Assembly (NCBI RefSeq): GCF_030406325.1
Contig: NZ_JAUEQY010000007.1
Span: 62,001 to 126,000, forward strand
DNA: 64,000 nt
Direction: 5' to 3'
Source: Actinomadura sp. DC4
GTDB lineage: Bacteria; Actinomycetota; Actinomycetes; Streptosporangiales; Streptosporangiaceae
Shown: positions 34,465 through 43,151 of the stretch, piece by piece
Layout of the letters: each line of letters starts with the position of its first letter
Position numbering within the stretch: the first letter of the stretch is position 1
Notes under the pieces: generated by a model
Told to the model about the DNA's origin: nothing
What the model saw: only the letters and a program-made list of their open reading frames with translations
Databases searched by the model: none
Translations under genes and position numbers: made by a program

Positions 34465-35190
34465 TTGACGAACCTCAGAGCACCGGCGACGCGGTCGACC
34501 GGGCTGCACGCGCGGCTCGTGGACGCGCTCGGCCGGCGCATCGCGCACGGCGACCTCCCGGTCGGCGGCCTCGTCTCCCCCGAGCGTGTCGGGTCCGAGT
34601 ACGAGATCTCCCGGCCTGTCGTACGCGAGGCGCTGCGTACGCTCGAGGTGCTCGGCCTGGTCCGGCCGCGGCACAAGGTGGGCACCACGGTCCAGCCCCA
34701 GGCGGCGTGGGCGCTGCTCGATCCGCAGGTCATCGCCTGGCGGGCCGACGGCCCGGACTCCGACACCCAGCTCGGCGAGCTGCTGACCCTACGGGAGGCG
34801 GTCGAGCCCGCGGCGGCGAGGATCGCCGCCCTCCAGGCCGGGGACTCCCTCGCGCCCCTGCTCCAGGACCACCTGCGGAAGATGCGGGACGCCTACGAAC
34901 GGCGGAGCCGCGCCGCGTTCGTGGAGGCGGACACCGCCTTCCACCGGACGATGCTCGAAGGCGCGGGCAACGCCGTCCTCAGCCAGCTCGTCCAGACCCT
35001 CATCGCCACCCTGCACGCCCGCTACTCCGACCGCCGCCGCCTCTTCACCGGCGACACCGCGGCCTCGCTGGAGCGGCACGAACGCGTCATCGCGGCCATC
35101 GCGGCCCTGGACCCCGTGGCCGCGGAGGCCGCCGCCCTGACGCTGGTCCGCGCGACCCGCGCCGAGGTACTCGACGGATCGGAGCGATGA
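34465..35190 (+). CDS. FadR-subfamily GntR regulator (FCD domain)
   Basis: 241 residues. Residues about 13-75 form a GntR winged HTH (LVDALGRRIAHGDLPVGGLV, ISRPVVREALRTLEVLGLVRPRHKVGT). The rest is an FCD ligand-binding domain with metal ligands in TAFHRTMLEGAGN and an RHE-type ERHERVIAAI. The start is TTG at 34465 with AAGGAG 6 nt upstream; the nearby GTG at 34461 is out of frame. It is the first gene of a regulator-SDR-ADH operon. FCD regulators in such settings sense gluconate-like sugar acids and release the operator. Confidence 0.92.
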   Translation: MTNLRAPATRSTGLHARLVDALGRRIAHGDLPVGGLVSPERVGSEYEISRPVVREALRTLEVLGLVRPRHKVGTTVQPQAAWALLDPQVIAWRADGPDSDTQLGELLTLREAVEPAAARIAALQAGDSLAPLLQDHLRKMRDAYERRSRAAFVEADTAFHRTMLEGAGNAVLSQLVQTLIATLHARYSDRRRLFTGDTAASLERHERVIAAIAALDPVAAEAAALTLVRATRAEVLDGSER

Positions 35191-35191
35191 C

Positions 35192-35995
35192 GTGCCCCCA
35201 GCAGGCGTCCCGGCGTTCGACCTGACCGGCCGGCTGGCCCTGGTCACCGGTTCCGGCCGCGGCATCGGTCACGCCATCGCCCGCGGCTACGCGCTGGCCG
35301 GGGCGCGCGTCGTGCTGAACGGCCGCGACACCGCACGGCTGGAGGCGAGCGCCGCGGCCCTGCGCGAGGAGATCGTCTCCTCCGATCCCGCGCGTTCGCC
35401 GCAGGACGTCCAGGTCAGCGTGTTCGACGTCACCGAGGCCGATGCGGCCGAGCGGGCGGCCGAGGCGGTCATCGACGCCCACGGCTGCCCGGACATCCTC
35501 GTGAACAACGCCGGGATCCAGATCCGCGGCGCGCTGACCGAGATGCCGGTCGAGGACTGGAGACGCGTGGTCGACGTCAACCTCACCGGCGGTTTCGTCG
35601 TCGGCCGCGCCCTCGCGCGCCGCATGCTGCCGCGCGGCAGCGGGAAGATCATCAACGTCTGCTCGGTCCAGAGCCACCTCGTACGGGCGACGACCGGGCC
35701 GTACGCCGCCGCGAAGACCGGGCTGACCGGGCTCACCCGGGCCATGTGCGCCGAGTGGGCGCCGTCCGGCATCCAGGTCAACGGGCTCGCCCCGGGGTAC
35801 ATCGACACCGATCTCAACGCGCCCCTGGTCGCGGACCCGGAGTTCAGCGGCTGGATCACGCGCCGCACCCCGGCCGGGCGGTGGGGACGCGTGGAGGACG
35901 TGGTCGGCCCGGCCATCTGGCTGGCCTCGGCCGCGGCGGACTTCGTCAACGGCCAAGTGATCTATGTCGACGGCGGCATGACGGCGGTGATCTGA
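35192..35995 (+). CDS. SDR oxidoreductase, gluconate 5-dehydrogenase-like
   Basis: 267 residues starting at GTG, 1 nt after the regulator stop. Features: TGSGRGIGHAIARGYALAGA (NAD(P)-binding), NNAGI, SVQSHLVRATTGPYAAAKTGLTGLTRAMCAEW (Ser, Tyr and Lys catalytic residues), and GYIDTDLNAPLVADPEFSGWI, a stretch typical of gluconate 5-dehydrogenase. It would interconvert D-gluconate and 5-ketogluconate, the step after L-idonate oxidation. It overlaps neither neighbour but is tightly packed. The sugar-acid assignment is by family resemblance and context. Confidence 0.85.
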   Translation: MPPAGVPAFDLTGRLALVTGSGRGIGHAIARGYALAGARVVLNGRDTARLEASAAALREEIVSSDPARSPQDVQVSVFDVTEADAAERAAEAVIDAHGCPDILVNNAGIQIRGALTEMPVEDWRRVVDVNLTGGFVVGRALARRMLPRGSGKIINVCSVQSHLVRATTGPYAAAKTGLTGLTRAMCAEWAPSGIQVNGLAPGYIDTDLNAPLVADPEFSGWITRRTPAGRWGRVEDVVGPAIWLASAAADFVNGQVIYVDGGMTAVI

Positions 35996-37066
35996 ATGGA
36001 CTCCAGGGCCCTCGTCGTCGCGGAGCCGGGACGACTCACGGTGGAGACCCGGCCGACCGCGGCGCCGCGCCCGTACGAGGCGCTCGTCGCCGTCGCGTAC
36101 GGCGGGATCTGCGGCTCCGACCTGCACTACTGGAAGAACGGCCAGGTCGGGGAGTCCGTCCTCCGCTCCCCCATGGTCCTCGGGCACGAGATCGTCGGCG
36201 TCGTCGCCGCGCCCGCCGCCGACGGGTCGGGACCGGCGCTCGGCGACCGCGTCGCGGTGCACCCGGCGCAGGTGTGCGGCCGCTGCGGATACTGCCGGCG
36301 GGGCGAGGAGAACCTCTGCACGGCACTGCGCTACCTCGGCAGCGCGGCCCGGGTCCCGCACACGGACGGCGGCTTCGCCGAGCACCTGGTCGTGCCCGCG
36401 AGCCGCCTCGTGCCGATCCCCGGCGGGCTCGGCCTGAGGACGGCCGCCCTCGCCGAGCCCGCCTCGGTGGTGCTCCACGGACTGGGGCGCGTGCGCCGGC
36501 TGGGCCGCCGCGTCGAGGACGCCGACGTCCTCGTGACCGGCGCCGGTCCGATCGGCCTCCTCGCCGTCGCCCTGGCCGTCGCCTCCGGCGCGCGTACGGT
36601 CACCGCGACCGACGTCTTCGACCACCCGCTGCGGGTGGCGCTCCAGGTAGGGGCGGCGCAGGCCGTACACGCCGACGCGGAGACCGGGGTACCGGCCGCC
36701 GACATCGCGATCGAGTCGTCCGGCTCGCCACGGGCGTTCGCCGCCGCGCTCCGCGCGCTGCGCCCGGGCGGGGTCCTCGTCAACGTCGGGCACCTGCCCT
36801 CTGGCGGCGTCACCGCCCCGCTGCACCTGACGGTCACCCGCGAGCTGACCGTGACGGGGTCGAGCCGCTTCTACGGGGAGATGCCCGAGGCATTGTCGAT
36901 CATGGACCGCGACGCCGGGCGCTTCGCCCCCATCGTGACGTCGGTCTTCGCGCTGGACGACGCGGTGGCCGCGTTCCAGGAGGCGGCCGACGCCGCGCGG
37001 TCGAGCAAGGTCCTGCTGTCGTTCACGGCGCCGGGTCAGCCCGTCGACGAGTCCGGGCGGCGGTAG
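35996..37066 (+). CDS. Zinc-dependent alcohol dehydrogenase, L-idonate 5-dehydrogenase-like
   Basis: 356 residues; the ATG follows the SDR stop with no gap. MDR features: catalytic zinc site GICGSDLHYW and VLGHEIVGVV, structural zinc Cys cluster CGRCGYCRRGEENLC, and an NAD-binding GAGPIGLLAVALA. The GSDLHYWKNGQVG stretch is typical of L-idonate 5-dehydrogenases. With the preceding SDR it would carry L-idonate to 5-ketogluconate to gluconate. No gluconate kinase or permease is in the window. Its 3' end overlaps the convergent kinase gene by 31 nt. Confidence 0.87.
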   Translation: MDSRALVVAEPGRLTVETRPTAAPRPYEALVAVAYGGICGSDLHYWKNGQVGESVLRSPMVLGHEIVGVVAAPAADGSGPALGDRVAVHPAQVCGRCGYCRRGEENLCTALRYLGSAARVPHTDGGFAEHLVVPASRLVPIPGGLGLRTAALAEPASVVLHGLGRVRRLGRRVEDADVLVTGAGPIGLLAVALAVASGARTVTATDVFDHPLRVALQVGAAQAVHADAETGVPAADIAIESSGSPRAFAAALRALRPGGVLVNVGHLPSGGVTAPLHLTVTRELTVTGSSRFYGEMPEALSIMDRDAGRFAPIVTSVFALDDAVAAFQEAADAARSSKVLLSFTAPGQPVDESGRR

Positions 37067-38643
37067 TTCGTCAGGTCGATGCTCTTGGCGATCGCGTCGA
37101 TCGTGTCCCGGTAGCGGTCGGGCAGCTCGATGGTCTCCATCAGGACTCCGGAGCTGGGAAGCCACCACAGGCGCGGCGTGGAGCTGAAGCCGTTCCGGCA
37201 GTCGAGACGGTACTCACGGTAGACCGCCGTACGGCCCGCGACCGGGCGCGTGCCGCGGACCGTGACGCCCTCCCTCGTGACGGCCTTGGCGAAGTCTCCG
37301 TCGGAGCCGGGCACGCAGCCCGGCACCTCGCCGACGTCGCCGTAGGTCGCCCAGCCGTGCGGGGCCTCGTACTCCGGCTGCTCCCCCTTGGCCCACACCT
37401 GGATGGACAGGCCGCCGTGCCCGCAGGAGGACTTCGCGAACTCCTGGGGCCGTACGCAGATGAGGGTGTCGTCACCCATGTTCGACGTGGACGACGTCCA
37501 TCCGAGCGGCACGATGTAGGAGAGCCCGAGGTTCTCGACCCGGCTGCCCTGCAGCGCGGTCGAGGACGGGGTGGGCGTCGTCGCCGGCTCCGTCTTCGAG
37601 TCCCCGGACGCGGACGGTGAGCTCCCGGCGTGAGCGGAGCCGAAGTGGGACGGCACGAACACCAGTGCGGCGACGAGGGCCGCCGTGGCGAGCGCGCCGC
37701 CGCCGACCAGGTACGCCTTACGCCGCGACGGCCGGCGCGGGGCGGAGGTCCAGGCGGGGTCGTCGGGCGCGGACGGCATGGCCCACGTGTGGTCGAGGAA
37801 CCGCGTGGCGTTCGTCACCGGGTCGCTGTGGCCGAGGGGCGTGGCGAGCGCGTCGAGCAGCTCCGGCGACGGCTGGCGGACGCGGGGGTCCTTGTCCACG
37901 GCCCGCCCGACCATCTCGCGGTAGCCGTCGGGCAGGCCCGCCGTGTCGAGCGTGGCGTTGAGCACCCGTGCGGCGACGACCTCCGGACGATCGCGGCCGT
38001 ACGGCCGGACGCCCGTCGCGGCGTAGTAGACGATCAGTCCCCAGGCGTACACGTCGGCGGGCGGCCCGACCTCCTCGCCGCGGTAGTGCTCGGGACTGAT
38101 CCAGCCCGACGAACCGAGCATGAGGCCGGTACGGGTCATCGAGGTCTCGTCGAGGGCGCGCGCGATCCCGAAGTCCACGACTCTCGGCCCGTCCGGGGCG
38201 AGGATGAGGTTCGACGGCTTCAGGTCACGGTGCACGATCCCGCGCGAGTGCAGGGTGAGGAGGGCCTCGGCCAGGCCGGTGGCCAGCCCGTGCAGCTCGT
38301 CGCCGGACATCGGCCCGGCCTGCTCGATCCGCTGGTCCAGCGTTGGCCCGGGGATGTACTCAGTGGCGAACCAGGGCACCTGGCCGTCCGGGTCGGCGTC
38401 CACGACGCGGGCCACGCACCGGCCGCCGACGCGATGGACGAGCGTGACCTCACGGGCGAAGCGCTGCCGGAAGTCCGGGTCGTGCGCGAGGTCGGGCCGG
38501 ACGACCTTGACGGCGACGCGACGCCCCCCGGCGTCTAATCCCGCGTAGACGACCCCCATTCCGCCCGCGCCGAGCCGGCCGACGAGCCGGAAGCGCCCGA
38601 TCTGGTGGGGGTCCTGCGGTGTCAGAGGCTCGATCGCCGCCAT
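37036..38643 (-). CDS. Membrane-anchored serine/threonine protein kinase
   Basis: 535 residues. The cytoplasmic kinase domain spans about 17-270: Gly-rich loop GRLGAGGMGVVY, Lys46 (AVKVV), catalytic Asp140 in HRDLKPSN, DFG at 157-159, and SPEHYRG in place of APE. A single membrane helix (about 311-330) leads to an extracellular region of about 200 residues, with a Ser/Thr/Pro linker and then a Cys-containing domain of unknown fold. There are no PASTA repeats. Its stop lies inside the 3' end of the convergent idonate dehydrogenase gene. The substrate is unknown. Confidence 0.93.
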   Translation of the reverse strand: MAAIEPLTPQDPHQIGRFRLVGRLGAGGMGVVYAGLDAGGRRVAVKVVRPDLAHDPDFRQRFAREVTLVHRVGGRCVARVVDADPDGQVPWFATEYIPGPTLDQRIEQAGPMSGDELHGLATGLAEALLTLHSRGIVHRDLKPSNLILAPDGPRVVDFGIARALDETSMTRTGLMLGSSGWISPEHYRGEEVGPPADVYAWGLIVYYAATGVRPYGRDRPEVVAARVLNATLDTAGLPDGYREMVGRAVDKDPRVRQPSPELLDALATPLGHSDPVTNATRFLDHTWAMPSAPDDPAWTSAPRRPSRRKAYLVGGGALATAALVAALVFVPSHFGSAHAGSSPSASGDSKTEPATTPTPSSTALQGSRVENLGLSYIVPLGWTSSTSNMGDDTLICVRPQEFAKSSCGHGGLSIQVWAKGEQPEYEAPHGWATYGDVGEVPGCVPGSDGDFAKAVTREGVTVRGTRPVAGRTAVYREYRLDCRNGFSSTPRLWWLPSSGVLMETIELPDRYRDTIDAIAKSIDLTNYRRPDSSTG

Positions 38644-38726
38644 ATCGCCATGACCTCCGGCCGAGTGCGTGGTTCACCGCTCGGCCGACGAACCACTGAT
38701 CGAGGACATTCTCTACGCGGATGGCG

Positions 38727-39326
38727 TCAAGATCGCGGTTCTCTCACAAAGCCGGCGATGACGGTCGTCACAATCTTGTGGACGGCGTCCGCCTCCGGGG
38801 GGATCCCCTTGCGGTCGGCGAACAGCAGGTGACCGGACCCGACCAGGGTGGGAGCGAGCGTGCCGATGTCCGCACCGGGCGTGAGGCGGCCGAGTTCGCG
38901 CTCGGCGGTGAGGTAGGAGGCGATCATCTCCGTGGCCTCTGCCACGAGCGGGATGCCGGTCGGCCGGGTCTGGCGCAGCCGGGCGCGCAGGTCGTCGCGG
39001 AAGATGATGAGACTGACGATCGCCACCGCGACCGACCCGAACAGGTCGGTCAGCGCGCCGGTGAGGTTGCCGGCGACGGTGCCGGTCCCGGCGGAGTCGC
39101 GCAGGGCCGCGGCCTGGCCCTCCAGCCGGGCGATGCGGTCGAGCACGAGCTCGGCGAGGAAGGCGTCGAAGTCGGCGAAGTGCCGGTGCAGGACGCCCTT
39201 GGCGCAGCCCGCCTCCGTGGTGACCGCCCGGCTGGTCAGCGCGCTCGGCCCGTCGCGCACGAGGATGCGTTCGGCGGCGTCGAACAACTGCTCCCGCGCG
39301 TCGCGCAGGGCGACCCCCGTCGGCAT
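38727..39326 (-). CDS. TetR-family transcriptional regulator
   Basis: 199 residues. The N-terminal HTH is REQLFDAAERILVRDGPSALTSRAVTTEAGCAKGVLHRHFADFDAFLAELV. The ligand domain is unassigned. GGAGGGG precedes the ATG. It is divergent from the methyltransferase gene, and the 74-nt gap holds two palindromes built on the same GTGGGC/GCCCAC half-site, so repression of both genes is expected. Confidence 0.92.
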   Translation of the reverse strand: MPTGVALRDAREQLFDAAERILVRDGPSALTSRAVTTEAGCAKGVLHRHFADFDAFLAELVLDRIARLEGQAAALRDSAGTGTVAGNLTGALTDLFGSVAVAIVSLIIFRDDLRARLRQTRPTGIPLVAEATEMIASYLTAERELGRLTPGADIGTLAPTLVGSGHLLFADRKGIPPEADAVHKIVTTVIAGFVREPRS

Positions 39327-39365
39327 CGTCCCATCCCCTCCTTCGCTGGACGGACCCTACCCCGG

Positions 39366-39407
39366 TTGACGAGTGGGCGGTCGCCCACTTAAATGGGCAT
39401 ATGCCCA
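39366..39407 (+). promoter_or_regulatory. Promoter with two overlapping operators for a leaderless mRNA
   Basis: TTGACG (39366-39371), 17 nt, TTAAAT (39389-39394) forms a good sigma-70-type promoter. Seven nt after the -10 box is the A of the methyltransferase ATG. AGTGGGCG-GT-CGCCCACT (39372-39389) fills the spacer. The perfect 14-nt palindrome TGGGCATATGCCCA (39394-39407) covers the predicted start site and start codon. Confidence 0.72.
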
Positions 39408-40252
39408 CTCTACCGGCGGAACAACCGCCCTCCCCTCGGCCCGCGCCGCACGAGCACCGGCGGATGGCCGAGTCCTTCGGCGTGGACGCCGAGCGTTATG
39501 ACCGGACGCGCCCGCCGTATCCCGACGCCTTGGTGGAGCGGATCCTCACCCTCAGCCCCGGTGCTGAGTTCCTCGACGTGGGGTGCGGGACCGGGACGGT
39601 GGCCCGGCAGTTCCAGGCGGCGGGCCGTACGGTGCTGGGCGTCGAGCCCGACGCGCGCATGGCGGAGTTCGCGCGGCGTACGGGCGTCGAGGTCGAGGTG
39701 GCGCGGTTCGAGGACTGGGACCCGGCGGGGCGGTCCTTCGACGCCGTCGTCGCCGGCACGGCCTGGCACTGGGTGGACCCGGTCGCCGGCGCGGCCAAGG
39801 CGGCGCGGGTGCTGCGGCCCGGCGGGCGGCTGGCGGTGTTCGGGCACGCGTTCCAGCTTCCGGAGGAGGTCGCCGGGGCCCTGGCCGCGGTCTACCGGCG
39901 GGTGGCGCCCGACTCTCCGTTCGGCGCCGCTCCGGGGACGAACATCCTGGACGGCTACCAGGGGATGTACGCGGGGTTCGCGGCCACGATCGGCGGCGTG
40001 GACGGGTTCGGCGAGCCGGAGCAGTGGCGGTTCGACTGGGAGCGGTCCTACACCCGGGACGAGTGGCTGGACCAGATGCCGACGCAGGGCGGCCTCACGC
40101 GGCTTCCGCCGGACGGGCTGGCCGAGGTGCTGACGGCCGTCGGGACGGCGATCGACGCGATGGGCGGCGCCTTCACGATGCCGTACGCCACGGTGGCGGC
40201 CACCGCGGTGCGAACCGGCGGCGGGCCGGGAGAAGCCGCGATCCGGGGGTAG
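39401..40252 (+). CDS. Class I SAM-dependent methyltransferase, apparently leaderless
   Basis: 283 residues. The SAM-binding motif I is EFLDVGCGTGTVARQFQAAG, followed by VLGVEPDARMAEFA and VVAGTAWHWVDP, the pattern of class I methyltransferases acting on small molecules. No ribosome-binding site precedes the ATG, and the predicted transcription start coincides with it, which implies a leaderless mRNA. ATG at 39464 (MAESFGVDAERYDR) is an alternative start if a 5' leader exists. The divergent TetR gene and overlapping operators imply an inducible system. The substrate is unknown. Confidence 0.88.
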   Translation: MPTLPAEQPPSPRPAPHEHRRMAESFGVDAERYDRTRPPYPDALVERILTLSPGAEFLDVGCGTGTVARQFQAAGRTVLGVEPDARMAEFARRTGVEVEVARFEDWDPAGRSFDAVVAGTAWHWVDPVAGAAKAARVLRPGGRLAVFGHAFQLPEEVAGALAAVYRRVAPDSPFGAAPGTNILDGYQGMYAGFAATIGGVDGFGEPEQWRFDWERSYTRDEWLDQMPTQGGLTRLPPDGLAEVLTAVGTAIDAMGGAFTMPYATVAATAVRTGGGPGEAAIRG

Positions 40253-40296
40253 CGCGCCGGATAAGCCGGAGGATTCAGCCAGCAGTCCACGGCCCA

Positions 40297-40332
40297 GTAC
40301 GGAGGGCGCCGGCCGCGGCGGCCCCTCCGTAC
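40297..40332. terminator. Terminator-like stem-loop after the methyltransferase gene
   Basis: GTACGGAGGG and CCCTCCGTAC form a perfect 10-bp stem with a 16-nt GC-rich loop, 45 nt beyond the stop. There is no U-tract, as is common for actinobacterial terminators. The surrounding gap (40253-40564) contains no gene. Confidence 0.55.
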
Positions 40333-40398
40333 GCCTTCGGGTGTTCGTCATCGAGGAGACCCCCTGGTGCCGATCGTGGGCCACCACAGTGACCGCGA

Positions 40399-40416
40399 CG
40401 TGGCCGGCCGGCCACG
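40399..40416. promoter_or_regulatory. Perfect 18-nt palindrome upstream of the DAO-type oxidoreductase
   Basis: CGTGGCCGGCCGGCCACG is fully self-complementary and lies 149 nt before the oxidoreductase start. It may be an operator or a structural element. Chance palindromes are not rare at this GC content, so support is limited. Confidence 0.3.
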
Positions 40417-40564
40417 GATCGGGGCGGACTCACCGGCCCGTACGGCGGAACCTCAGGTTTCATGATCACGGGGTGGCTCCCGTCCCGTTGATCGCGCCCG
40501 GCGCGCGTGCTTGAGTGGATGGCGGGGCTGTGCCGCGACACTCACGAGGAAGACGGCCGATCTC

Positions 40565-41671
40565 ATGGGCGAACACGTAGTCGTCATCGGCGCCGGTGTC
40601 TACGGCGCGGCGGTGGCCGCCGCGCTGACGCGGCGGGGCGCACGGGTCACCGTGGTCGACGCGGGCGCGCCCGCCGGCGGCACCTCCGGCGCGACGTTCT
40701 CCTGGACCAACGCCAACGGCAAGGAGCCGCGTTCGTACCACGATCTCAGCGTCGCGGGCATGGCCGCCCACCGGCGGCTGGCGGCCGAGGCGGCCGGTGA
40801 CTGGTACCACGAGCACGGCAACCTGGAGTGGGCCGAGGACGAGACCGGCGTCGCGGAACTGCGCGCGAAGGTCGCCGGGGTCCTGGCGTACGGGTACGAG
40901 GCGTGCTGGCTCCGCCGGGCGGAGGCGCTGAGCCTCGAACCCGGCATCGATCCCGCCCTGCTGCCGGCCGACGAGATCGCCTTCTTCCCGCGCGAGGGCT
41001 GGGTCGAGCCGGCCCGCCTGATCGGCCACCTGCTCGCGAGCGCGGCGTCCGGTGACGCCGAGGTGGTCCACGACGACGCCGTCACCGGGCTGGAGGTGAC
41101 CGAGGGTACGGTCGGCGCGGTCCTGCTCGCCTCGGGCCGCCGGCTCGCCGCGGACGCGGTCGTCAACGCCGCGGGGCCGCAGGCCGCCAGGATCGCCGGA
41201 TTCGCCGGGCTCACCCTGCCGATGCGCAACACCCGCGGCGTGCTCGTCTACACCTCACCGGTCGCGGTCTCGGTGTCCCGCGTGGTCCACGCCCCGCGCG
41301 TCCACGTACGCCCGGACGGCGCGGGCCGGCTGCTGCTGCACGACCCCGAGGTCGATGGCGCCGCGCGCGTCTCCGCCGATGGCGAGATCGACGTCGATCG
41401 CGCGGCCGTCGAGCACGTGCTGCGGGAGGGCCGCGCGCTCTATCCGGGCATTCGCGCCGCGACCGTCGAGAGCGTCCGTGTCGGCGAACGCCCCATCCCC
41501 GGCGACGGCCTGCCCGTACTCGGGCGCGCGCTCCGGCTGCCCAACTTCCATTTCGCCGTGTCCCACAGCGGCGCGACCCTGAGCGTCCACGCCGGCGACC
41601 TGGTCGCCGCGGAGGCCCTCGGCGAGAACCAGGACGACGCCCTGGCCGCCTTCCGCTTCGAACGCCTCTGA
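40565..41671 (+). CDS. FAD-dependent oxidoreductase (D-amino acid oxidase/glycine oxidase fold)
   Basis: 368 residues from the ATG at 40565; the frame opens 54 nt earlier but without a start signal. The N-terminal HVVVIGAGVYGAAVAAALTRRGARVTVVDAG is the FAD-binding motif. GGTSGATFSWTNANGKEPRSYHDL follows, and PGDGLPVLGRA with FHFAVSHSGATL mark the C-terminal FAD contacts of the DAO family. It oxidises an amine or amino acid, transferring electrons to O2 or an acceptor. It stands alone, with the two-component operon converging on it from downstream. The substrate is unknown; oxidation of a D-amino acid would suit the salvage island but that is a guess. Confidence 0.88.
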   Translation: MGEHVVVIGAGVYGAAVAAALTRRGARVTVVDAGAPAGGTSGATFSWTNANGKEPRSYHDLSVAGMAAHRRLAAEAAGDWYHEHGNLEWAEDETGVAELRAKVAGVLAYGYEACWLRRAEALSLEPGIDPALLPADEIAFFPREGWVEPARLIGHLLASAASGDAEVVHDDAVTGLEVTEGTVGAVLLASGRRLAADAVVNAAGPQAARIAGFAGLTLPMRNTRGVLVYTSPVAVSVSRVVHAPRVHVRPDGAGRLLLHDPEVDGAARVSADGEIDVDRAAVEHVLREGRALYPGIRAATVESVRVGERPIPGDGLPVLGRALRLPNFHFAVSHSGATLSVHAGDLVAAEALGENQDDALAAFRFERL

Positions 41672-41915
41672 ACCACGACCGGGGCACGGCGCCCGATGCG
41701 ACCGGCGGCGGTCCGCCGAGACGGGTGGCCAGGTACGACGGGCAGCCGAGCCGTGACACCACCTTCGGCCGGCCCCGTCTCCGGGAGGCGGCACAGAATC
41801 CGTTGGCGACGGCGACCAACGATCACCGGGAGCCCCACCTGGGCACGCGACCCGCGCTGCCGCTCGACGGGCGGCGCCAGATGTGGTGAAGGGCGATCGG
41901 CAACCAGCGCCGCGG

Positions 41916-43151
41916 CTACCCCACCTGGGCGCGCGGCGTGCGATGCGGGCGCCGACCCGTAGGTACGGGCGCCTGCTCGGGTGCGGCGGGCAGCCGTACC
42001 GTGAAGGCCGCGCCCTCGCCCGGCCGGCCGGCCGCCTCCACCGTGCCGCCATGGCTCTCCACGACCTCGCGGACGAGTGCCAGCCCCAGCCCGAACCGGC
42101 GGCCCTCCCCCAGCATGCCGCGGGTGAAGCGCTGGAAGATGCGCTCGGTGTCGCGCGGGTCGAGGCCCACGCCGTCGTCGCGTACGACCAACTCCACCTG
42201 GCCCTCGCCGCGGCGCAACGCCACCTGGACGTGGCCGCCCGGCAGCGTGTGGCCGATGGCGTTGTCCAGCAGCGCGCCGACGACCCGGCTCAGCGCCGAC
42301 TCGACGCCGGCCACGACGCAAGGAGCGTCCGCGCCGGTCAGCGTCAGCCGGGTCGCCCGGGACTCGGCGCGGGCGGCCTCGGCCGACACCAGCGACCGGA
42401 CCACGGCCGCGAGGTCGACGGGGCGGCCCTCCGCGGCCCGCGGCGGGAGCTGGGCGGACAGCAGGAGGTCCTCGATCACCTCGCCGAACCGCCGGGTGTC
42501 GGCGACGATGGCGCGCAGTTCGTCGGAGTCGGTACGGCGGGCGAGAAGCTGGGCCCGTGTGTGCAGCCGCGTCAGTGGAGTACGCAGCTCGTGGCTGGCG
42601 TCGGCGACGAACCTCCGCTGCCGTTCCAGCGCCTCGGCCAGCGGTCTGATCGCGCGCCGTGCCAGGAGCTGCCCGGTGACGAGCGCGGCGGCCAGGCCCG
42701 CGAGCTCGGCGATGATCAGCGCGGTGTACAGCCGGCGTCGTTCCTGGATCTCGTACCGCCGGTCGAGGGCGGCCTGCACGACCGCCGAGCCGTGGTGCTC
42801 GGTCCGCATGAGGTAGTCGATCCCGTTGATCCGGTGCCGGCGTACGACGGTGCCCGTGGCCCGCAGGTCGGCGCGTACGGGCAGCGCGGCGGGCGCGTTC
42901 GGCGTGCGGTGGATCGCGCCGCCCTCGACGGCGAAGACGAACACGCACGGCGGCGCGTTCTCCACGGCGCCCGAGGCGATCACGCCGCGCAGCTCGCGCT
43001 CGGAGTCGCGGCGCTGCCCGGTGCTCACCGACAGGTAGACGATCGTCCCGACGAGCGCCACGACGACGGTCACGGCCGTCGCGAGCTGCACGGTGAGGGT
43101 CCGCCGGACCCGCGACAGCATCTGCCGGTCCGGTCCGGAACGCGCCCTCAC
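41916..43151 (-). CDS. Sensor histidine kinase (HisKA/HATPase, OmpR-partner class)
   Basis: 411 residues starting at GTG, overlapping the response-regulator stop (GTGA). Two membrane helices (about 22-44 and 143-165) flank an extracytoplasmic sensor of about 95 residues. A HAMP-like segment leads to the H-box FVADASHELRTPLTRLH (near residue 190). The HATPase domain shows LLDNAIGHT, VRDDGVGLDPRD, FQRFTRG and RFGLGLALVREVVESHGG. It is the cognate kinase of the preceding regulator. The signal is unknown. Confidence 0.93.
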   Translation of the reverse strand: MRARSGPDRQMLSRVRRTLTVQLATAVTVVVALVGTIVYLSVSTGQRRDSERELRGVIASGAVENAPPCVFVFAVEGGAIHRTPNAPAALPVRADLRATGTVVRRHRINGIDYLMRTEHHGSAVVQAALDRRYEIQERRRLYTALIIAELAGLAAALVTGQLLARRAIRPLAEALERQRRFVADASHELRTPLTRLHTRAQLLARRTDSDELRAIVADTRRFGEVIEDLLLSAQLPPRAAEGRPVDLAAVVRSLVSAEAARAESRATRLTLTGADAPCVVAGVESALSRVVGALLDNAIGHTLPGGHVQVALRRGEGQVELVVRDDGVGLDPRDTERIFQRFTRGMLGEGRRFGLGLALVREVVESHGGTVEAAGRPGEGAAFTVRLPAAPEQAPVPTGRRPHRTPRAQVG

